This document shows, piece after piece, positions 13,595 through 18,711 of a DNA stretch of 18,711 bases; the first letter of the stretch is position 1; each line of letters opens with the position of its first letter. Source of the DNA: DASXRA01 sp036506155 (GTDB taxonomy: Bacteria > Actinomycetota > Actinomycetes > Mycobacteriales > Jatrophihabitantaceae). The DNA is taken from positions 1-18,711 of the forward strand of contig DASXSF010000114.1 in the NCBI GenBank assembly GCA_036506155.1, given 5' to 3'. The notes beneath the pieces are model-generated. The model saw only the letters and a program-made list of their open reading frames with translations. It was not told the origin of the DNA and ran no database searches. The position numbers were made by a program, and so were the translations under genes.

Positions 13595-14564
13595 TCAGCC
13601 CACGGTGAGCACGACCTTGCCTGCGGCGTGCCCGTGTTCGAGGTATCTGATCGCGTCGGCGGCCTGGGCGAGCGCGTAGGTCCGGTCGACGACCGGAGTC
13701 ACCTTGCCCGCCTCGATCAGCTGGTTCAGGGCTACTAGCAGCTCCGGACGCTCGCGATACATGAGGCCTTGGAGCCGCTGCTTGCTGCCTATTGATCGCA
13801 CGGGTGCGAGCAGCTGGCGCTGGAACCCGCCGAGCCAGCGGCCGCCGCCTTCGCCGCCGACGATGACCAGGGCCCCGCCCGGGGCCAGCGCGCGGCGCAG
13901 CTGTGAAAGCCGTCGGCGGCCAGCCGTGTCCAGGATGAGGTCGAAGCGTCGGGAGCCGTCGGTGAAGTCCGTGCGGGTGTAGTCGATGACCTCGTTCGCG
14001 CCGATGCTTCGGACCAGTTCGAGCTTCGACGTACTGCACACACCGGTGACCACAGCGTCGAACGCCTTGGCCACCTGAACCGCGAACGTTCCGACCCGCC
14101 GCGCCGATGACGAGTACGTGCTGCCCCGGTTTGACCTTTCCGCTGTCCCGAACGCCGGACAGCGCGGTCATCCCGGAGACGGGCACGGCGGCAGCCTGCT
14201 CGAAGCTGAGGTTGGCCGGCTTGGGCGCCAGGCGACCGGCCTTGGTGCGCGCGTACTCGGCGAATGAGCCGTCGCAGGTCCCGTAGACCTCGTCGTCGGG
14301 GCGGACCTGGGTCACGCCGCGTCCGACCGCCTCGATGACCCCGGCGAGATCCGAGCCGCGCACGCGAGCCTTCGGGGCGCGCAACCCGAAGCCCATCACG
14401 CGCACGAGGTACGGCCGTCCGGTCATCAGATGCCAAACCCCAGGATCGACACCGGCCGCGCGGACCTTGACGAGCACCTCGTCGTCGCCAAGCACTGGCC
14501 GGTCGACTTCGCGAAGCTCGAGCACGTCGGCCGGGCCGTACCTGTCCTGGACGATCGCTTTCAT
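13595..14564 (-). pseudogene. frameshifted medium-chain dehydrogenase/quinone oxidoreductase-like gene
   Basis: ATG at 14564 with GGAGG at 14572-14576 opens MKAIVQDRYGPADVLELREV, the start of an NAD(P)-dependent medium-chain dehydrogenase. The GroES-like half continues through VRGSDLAGVIEAVG and DDEVYGTCDGSFAEYA to SGKVKPGQHVLVIGAAG at about 14100. There the frame is lost and the rest is found in another frame: VQVAKAFDAVVTGVCSTSKL, IGANEVIDYTRTDF, LILDTAGRR, and the final HGHAAGKVVLTVG at 13598. Restoring five bases near 14090-14100 gives a normal 324-residue protein and the GxxGxxG cofactor motif (AAGGVGTFAVQVAK), which is exactly where the break lies. No catalytic-zinc motif is seen, so zinc-independent reductase type. 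Real inactivation and a sequencing slip in GC repeats are both possible. Confidence 0.82.
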
Positions 14565-14655
14565 CCCCACCTCCCCGTCTGCCGTGCCACCGCCGACTGC
14601 AGCTCGATCTCATTCTCGGTCATGTCACGCGCGGACCAGCTGCTCGCGGCGTCAC

Positions 14656-15111
14656 TCAGACCCAGCTGGCGGCCAGCAGCAGCCCCGCATAGCTGGTGAG
14701 CACGACCGGGCAGATCTTGAAGAACACCACCGAGGTGCGTGCCCCGGTTGCCGCGGTCAGCGTGCCGACTGCCAACAGCAACAGTGCGCAGACCCGATAC
14801 ACCCAAGCCCTGGTCGATCCGTCGCCGACGCTGGTGATCACGAGTACAAGCGCGCTCACGAACCACATCGTCAACGCCTCGGCGATCCACTCCTGGGCGA
14901 TCACCAGGCGGTTGTCCCGGGAGGTGTCCGCATAACCGGCGACCACTCGGCTGGTGGGAAGCACATGCGCGATACCCCACGCGGCTATCAGACCTGAGGA
15001 CAGGCCGGCGAGAAACCCGCTCACGATCCCATGCTGTCGCGCGTGGCCTTCGCACGGTAGAGGCCCGATGTACGTCCCATCCGACACGAGAGCGAACGCC
15101 GCGTCCTGCAT
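14656..15111 (-). CDS. four-pass membrane protein of unknown function
   Basis: 151 residues from ATG at 15111, although the frame is open to 15255 and the start is uncertain: GAGGAG touches the ATG, which is too close for a normal ribosome site. Hydrophobic segments are GIVSGFLAGLSSGLIAAWGI, LTMWFVSALVLVITSVG, VYRVCALLLLAVGTLTAATG and FFKICPVVLTSYAGLLLAAS, so four passes with short loops and an acidic, amphipathic N-terminal part (QDAAFALVSDGTYIGPLP). I do not recognise the family. It follows the broken ferritin-like gene by 56 bp on the same strand and precedes the broken dehydrogenase, so it may be the one surviving gene of a decayed unit, or itself a fragment. Confidence 0.55.
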   Translation of the reverse strand: MQDAAFALVSDGTYIGPLPCEGHARQHGIVSGFLAGLSSGLIAAWGIAHVLPTSRVVAGYADTSRDNRLVIAQEWIAEALTMWFVSALVLVITSVGDGSTRAWVYRVCALLLLAVGTLTAATGARTSVVFFKICPVVLTSYAGLLLAASWV

Positions 15112-15166
15112 CTCCTCGACGAACTCGGCGTCCTCGCGCAGGTGCAGCGGACTTGTTCCGTTGCGA

Positions 15167-16282
15167 CTAACGCGGCTTTGCCAGCAGGTCAGTGGGCACA
15201 TGCGCGGCGAGGCTGACCGCGTTCTCGGCGGCAGCTTCGTGCGCCATGGCGGCATCGTCCGCGAGCTCCGCGCAGCGCTCGGCCAGGATGGCTGCCCGTT
15301 GCTGCAGCAACGCCCATGCCGGCTCTCGCCACGGAACGAGGTTGCCCATCGCGTAGAACATTTCGAACGAGAAGCCCGCCGTGCATCCAGGATGCCCGGG
15401 TCCGACCGGCAGCGTGGTCAGCGTCGTCGCGAGTGGGCGCACCACGCCGGCCATCGTGTCGATCGCGCAGTTCACGAGCACGTCCAGCTGCTCGTCGGTT
15501 TCGTCGGTGTGGGTGAAGAAGCGCGTCCGCAGGTGCACCACCAGCTCGTAGCCGAGCGCGGCCGCTTCGGCCACCTGGCGGGTGCCGGGATCTGTGATAA
15601 CTGGAACCGGGTCGACGACGTCGAACGGCTGCCGGGAGTACGCGGGAACGACCGGCCGCGCCGGCTGGAATGACGGATCGCGTTCGCGCAGGTCCTCGTA
15701 GTTCTGCCATGGCGAGGAAGCGCCCGTAGTGCGCGTCCTTCCAGTCGCCGCGAGCGCCTCCGCCCTGCTCGATGATCTCGTCGACGGCGGCCTGTGCGGT
15801 GGTGAGGTCGGTGACGGCGATGACCTGCGGCCAGTGAAACCGCTCCGGTGTCGCCTGCGCACGTGGCGATCCCACGAACAAGAACGCATTCGCCGATCCG
15901 ATCGGCGAGGGTAGCCAGGCCGCGCTCGATGCCACGGTAGAGGTGACCGACAGTCGTGAACTCCTGCCCGTGCGGCATCGCCTCGCTGGCCTTGAGCGGT
16001 GCGAGCGGCGGAGCCACCGGGACGAAGCCTTCGGCGTCCCGGCGCTCCATCCCCTCGGGACGCTCCAGGTATAGGAAGTGCAGCAACGACTGCTTGCTGA
16101 ATGGCAGCAGGTCCAGTTGCACGGTGGCCGGAAGTAGCCTGACCGACGGGGGAACTTGGGTCGGCCGAACGTCGGCGCCGCTCCGATCGCCGCCATGAGG
16201 TTGCCGACCAGCGCAAGGTGCAGCATCTCCTCGAGGGTCGGTCGCGCATGTCTTGGGCCGCGACCCGCACGACCCGGCACAC
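15167..16282 (-). pseudogene. multiply frameshifted VioB-type ferritin-like gene
   Basis: The protein is recognisable but spread over three frames. In order on the - strand: RVAAQDMRDRP (to about 16240), PTLEEMLHLALVGNLMAAIG and GAAPTFGRPKFP (about 16240-16155), LLPATVQLDLLPFSKQSLLH then GQEFTTVGHLYRGIERGLA (about 16155-15885), VGSPRAQATPERFHWPQVIA then WKDAHYGRFLAMAE (about 15885-15715), and YEDLRERDPSFQPARPVVPA to HVPTDLLAKPR with the stop at 15167. The EEMLHL helix and TTVGHLYRxIE segment are hallmarks of the ferritin-like domain found in VioB-related iminophenyl-pyruvate dimer synthase and relatives. At least four frame changes are needed, so it is either decayed or the sequence is poor here. 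Confidence 0.78.
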
Positions 16283-16432
16283 ACGAAGCCAAACACGTGG
16301 ACCATTACGCGAGCGCTCGATCAGCTCGACGTCCCGGCGAGCGACGCCGTGTTCATCGGCGACGCCGTGACCGACGTCGAGGCCGCACCTCGTCGGCCAA
16401 CACCGGCCGAGATAGCTCCAGTGTTTCAGTGA
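16283..16432 (+). pseudogene. fragment of a HAD-superfamily hydrolase
   Basis: On the + strand one frame reads KPNTWTITRALDQLDVPASD then AVFIGDAVTDVEAA, the segment around HAD motifs III and IV: the Lys of motif III and GDxxxD for metal binding. After about 16390 the expected continuation is lost and the frame ends at 16432. The N-terminal DxD motif and cap are absent. About 35 residues remain of a protein usually above 200. It overlaps the start of the broken ferritin-like gene on the other strand. Confidence 0.65.
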
Positions 16433-16648
16433 CCGGGCTCAGGTCAGGGAACACGTTGGTGAGCACCGCGGCGGTCTCGGCACGCCGAGCACGCACACGC
16501 CGAGTACCTCGCCAGACCGGCGATGGCGCAGAGATCGGGATCCGGCCCGTGGACCTGCGAAGGGTGTCTGGATGGCTACGGCGTGCTGGTTCCGTACCCG
16601 CCGGGATCGCCTCTATGGTCGAAGGAATCTCCGTGGGGGTGCCAGGGG

Positions 16649-18346
16649 ATGGGCCGACATCAGGCCGTTCGTTCGTCTGTAGGGGGCCATTACGGGCGCC
16701 GCCGATCGGCGTGGCTGCTGGCAGCCGTCGGCGTGGGGGTACTGGCTGGCGCGTCCCTTGCCGCGGTGTTATCCGGTAGGCACGACGCAAGCAGCGCCCG
16801 TCACGTCGAATCCAGCGGGGTGATCAGCGCGGCCAGCGGGTCGCACGTGTCCGCCTGTACGCATAGCGTCACCGTGGTCGCTGCGACATCGTTCGCGACC
16901 GCCCTGCGCCGGGTCGCCGGGCCGCTCGCCGCCGCGCCGCAGTGCGTGGCGGTCCGGGTCATCACCGCCGACGGCCGTTTAGCCGCCCCGGCGGCGGCCG
17001 CGGTCGGGGCTGACGCCTGGATCCCCGACGACACATCCTGGGCCACGGTGTTCAACCCCGTTGATCTGCCTCGCCAGTCCGGGAAGGTCCTCGCCACCAG
17101 CCCGTTTTATTTCGTCACCCGCCACGATAGCCCGGCCCTTCCCGCGAGCGCCCGGTCGTGGCTCGGCCTGGGCAGGATGTTGGCCGCGGCGCACACTTCG
17201 TGGCACCTCGTGCTCGCCGACCCGGCCGGTACCGGTGACGGCATGGCCGGTGCGGGTGGGCTGGCCGGAGCGATCCTCGGTGCCGATGGACCCCTGGTCT
17301 CGGCGCTGGACCTGTTCCGAATCTGGCGCAGCGCTGCCACCACGACCGATGCGGCGCCAGCGCTGCCGACGCGCGCGGATCAGGTGGGCATCGTGCCGGA
17401 ATACGCGCTGCTCGCTTCGGGCCACGCCCGCGACTACACGGTAATCGCGCCCACCGACGGCACGACCCTGCTGAATTACACGTGGTTCCCTACCGCCGCC
17501 GGGTTGGCCGACCCGGACAAGGCCGCAGCGCTGCACCGCCTCTACCAGGCCCTCACGTCCCCCACCGCGGCCCAGGCCCTCGCCGGGTCCGGACTGCGCG
17601 GCGCGGACTGGCGCACCCCACCACCTCAGGGCCTCGCCGCGGCAGGCATGCCGACGCCCACTGCGGCCGCCATGGGCGCCATCCCCGCGCACCTGGTTTA
17701 CCACGTCTTGTCCACCTGGCACCCCGGCCTGCGCCGGTCCAACATGCTGATCGTCCTTGACGTCTCCGGGTCCATGAAGGACCCAGCCCCCGGCACCGGC
17801 ACCTCCAAGATCGTCCTCGCCCGGCAAGGCATCGCTCAGGTCAACGCCCTACTACCTGACAGCGCACAGCTGGGCCTGTGGCAGTTCGGATCCCAGCTCA
17901 ACCCACCCAACGACTGGCAGGTGCTGGTCGCACCCGCGCCACTCACCGCCACCCAGCGCGCGGCGATCATTGCCAGCGCCAGCCACCTACAGGCCCGCCC
18001 AACCGGCACCGGGCTCTACGACACCATCCTGGCCGCCTACCGATACCAGCAAGCCAACTACAAACAGGACATGCCCAACGAGGTCGTGCTATTCACTGAC
18101 GGCGTCAACCAGGACGACCCCGGCTCGATAAGCCTCGCCCAACTCCACACCGCGCTGGCCGGCACCGACCCGAACAAGCGCGTCCAGCTCAGCATCTTCG
18201 GCATCGGCAGCGCCGTCCCCGCCGATCTTCTCCAGCCCGCAGTCACCCCCGTCGGCGGTCAAGTCGACACGCTCACCACCCCGGACGAGGTCATCGGCGC
18301 CTTCGTCCACGCGGTATCCGGCGCCCTCTCCGGCGTCCCCGGCTAA
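16649..18346 (+). CDS. substrate-binding domain plus von Willebrand A domain exported protein
   Basis: 565 residues. ATG at 16649 is preferred because it places basic GRRRSAWLL directly ahead of the hydrophobic AAVGVGVLAGASLAAVL; the frame is open 126 bp further up, but the added residues do not look like a signal. The part after the signal/anchor helix (about 60-330) looks like a bacterial extracellular solute-binding fold: ITADGRL, VGADAWIPDDTSWA, VLATSPFYFVTRHD, VGIVPEYALLA and the C-terminal LHRLYQALTSPTAAQALAGS. The VWA domain (about 365-555) has a full metal-dependent adhesion site: D371-x-S373-x-S375 (DVSGSM), T452 (in PTGTGLYD) and D484 (in FTDGVNQDD). Such fused proteins are common in actinomycetes, are cell-surface proteins and are of uncertain ligand. 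No helper genes adjoin it. Confidence 0.9.
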   Translation: MGRHQAVRSSVGGHYGRRRSAWLLAAVGVGVLAGASLAAVLSGRHDASSARHVESSGVISAASGSHVSACTHSVTVVAATSFATALRRVAGPLAAAPQCVAVRVITADGRLAAPAAAAVGADAWIPDDTSWATVFNPVDLPRQSGKVLATSPFYFVTRHDSPALPASARSWLGLGRMLAAAHTSWHLVLADPAGTGDGMAGAGGLAGAILGADGPLVSALDLFRIWRSAATTTDAAPALPTRADQVGIVPEYALLASGHARDYTVIAPTDGTTLLNYTWFPTAAGLADPDKAAALHRLYQALTSPTAAQALAGSGLRGADWRTPPPQGLAAAGMPTPTAAAMGAIPAHLVYHVLSTWHPGLRRSNMLIVLDVSGSMKDPAPGTGTSKIVLARQGIAQVNALLPDSAQLGLWQFGSQLNPPNDWQVLVAPAPLTATQRAAIIASASHLQARPTGTGLYDTILAAYRYQQANYKQDMPNEVVLFTDGVNQDDPGSISLAQLHTALAGTDPNKRVQLSIFGIGSAVPADLLQPAVTPVGGQVDTLTTPDEVIGAFVHAVSGALSGVPG

Positions 18347-18711
18347 CACCTGCCGATGAGCCACCCCCGGGACTCACACCGCAAAACGCTGCCACAATCC
18401 AGGTCGGGCCACGTCACTTACGCAGACGCCTCGGTCAGCGGAATGGGCGGCGATGGGCGCGTTAGCACCCTCGGATATCTAGAACCGAGCTGCCGTCGGC
18501 GTCTTGACTTCTAAAGGGGAGCCAGATGCGTGCGTTTCTGCTCGGCAGGTCGAGATCGTTCCGGATGGCCCGCGCTGGTCCATCGGGCTTGGCCGGCGTT
18601 GTAGCCGCCGCAAAAACGGCGAGCATGCGAACCGCGATCTTGCCAGATGCATGAACCTCGTCTTCGCGATCACTCCACTGGGTGGGCAAGGTCCAGCACG
18701 ACGTGCCGATA
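18347..18711. other. end region with an IS110 right-end remnant, otherwise nothing recognised
   Basis: After the VWA gene there is no coding frame of substance. The only identifiable part is the IS110 piece at 18479-18523. A - strand frame at 18462-18689 runs across it and is not a gene. The last 180 bases show no repeat or domain that I recognise. Confidence 0.4.
18479..18523 (+). mobile_element. right-end remnant of a third IS110-family element
   Basis: Read on the + strand, AGAACC to TCTTGA (18481-18507) encodes RTELPSAS and a stop, matching the last codons RTKTPAAS and RTRLPAAS of the two complete transposases. It is followed by CTTCTAAAGGGG, identical to IS-1 in its right end, and terminates at GGAGCC (18523), equivalent to GGTGCC and GGCGCC. 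Nothing of the transposase remains upstream of 18479. The element is in the opposite orientation to IS-1, IS-2 and the left-end remnant at 137-195. Confidence 0.8.

Noticed and set aside
14561..14623. 20-codon frame starting MTENEIELQ whose stop overlaps the dehydrogenase start
   Set aside because: The ATGA overlap is attractive, but there is no ribosome site and no sign of attenuation; length and context allow chance.

Overview
The window is very GC-rich DNA, with GC-biased third codon positions, GTG/ATG starts behind GGAGG-type ribosome sites, and actinobacterial family choices (DUF4386-type membrane protein, DesK/NarL-type two-component pair, solute-binding/VWA lipoprotein-like protein, short Cys-rich protein, DUF1775 remnant). 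It most likely comes from a soil-type actinomycete (Actinomycetota). I cannot name the genus. It reads as an accessory, rearranged stretch rather than a conserved core region: four IS110-family pieces, a group II intron end and at least seven broken or partial genes lie in 18.7 kb.

Layout. 1-132: 3' end of a group II intron (domains V and VI), abutting the left-end remnant of an IS110-type element (137-195). 259-1701 (-): secreted right-handed beta-helix repeat protein. 1828-3228: complete IS110-family element, IS-1 (transposase 1844-3007, -). 3315-3848 (+): DinB-like protein. 3849-4735: no intact gene; it holds a VOC-family C-terminus, two C-terminal fragments of a small gene family and several strong hairpins. 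4736-5449 (-): unrecognised 237-aa protein. 5638-6021 (+): the intact member of that small gene family (127 aa). 6075-7483: second complete IS110-family element, IS-2. 7629-8345 (+): DUF4386-type membrane protein. 8797-11150 (+): membrane protein, histidine kinase and response regulator, probably one unit. 11204-11548 (+): truncated DUF1775 (YcnI-like) tail. 11757-12359 (-): lipoprotein. 12360-13147: no gene seen. 13148-13429 (+): small Cys-rich protein. 13595-16432: decayed block with a frameshifted medium-chain dehydrogenase, a membrane protein, a multiply frameshifted VioB-type ferritin-like gene and a HAD hydrolase fragment. 16649-18346 (+): solute-binding domain plus von Willebrand A domain protein. 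18479-18523: 3' end of a further IS110 transposase and its right end.

The most informative content is the pair of IS110 elements. Both have about 220-230 bases of non-coding DNA upstream of the transposase. In both, four short segments in the order LTG-RTG-LDG-RDG match that element's own target flanks and own ends, and they differ between the elements in step with those flanks and ends. That is the signature of a bridge RNA. The target of IS-2 can be reconstructed, and an unoccupied copy of it survives at 4652-4680 behind a degenerate paralogue of the same host gene. Element ends place a TTGAC hexamer in the right end and, in IS-1, a TAGGGT hexamer in the left end, which would form a promoter only in the excised circle.

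The two-component genes form the only clear operon (ATGA overlap of kinase and regulator). Other neighbours do not form an evident pathway.
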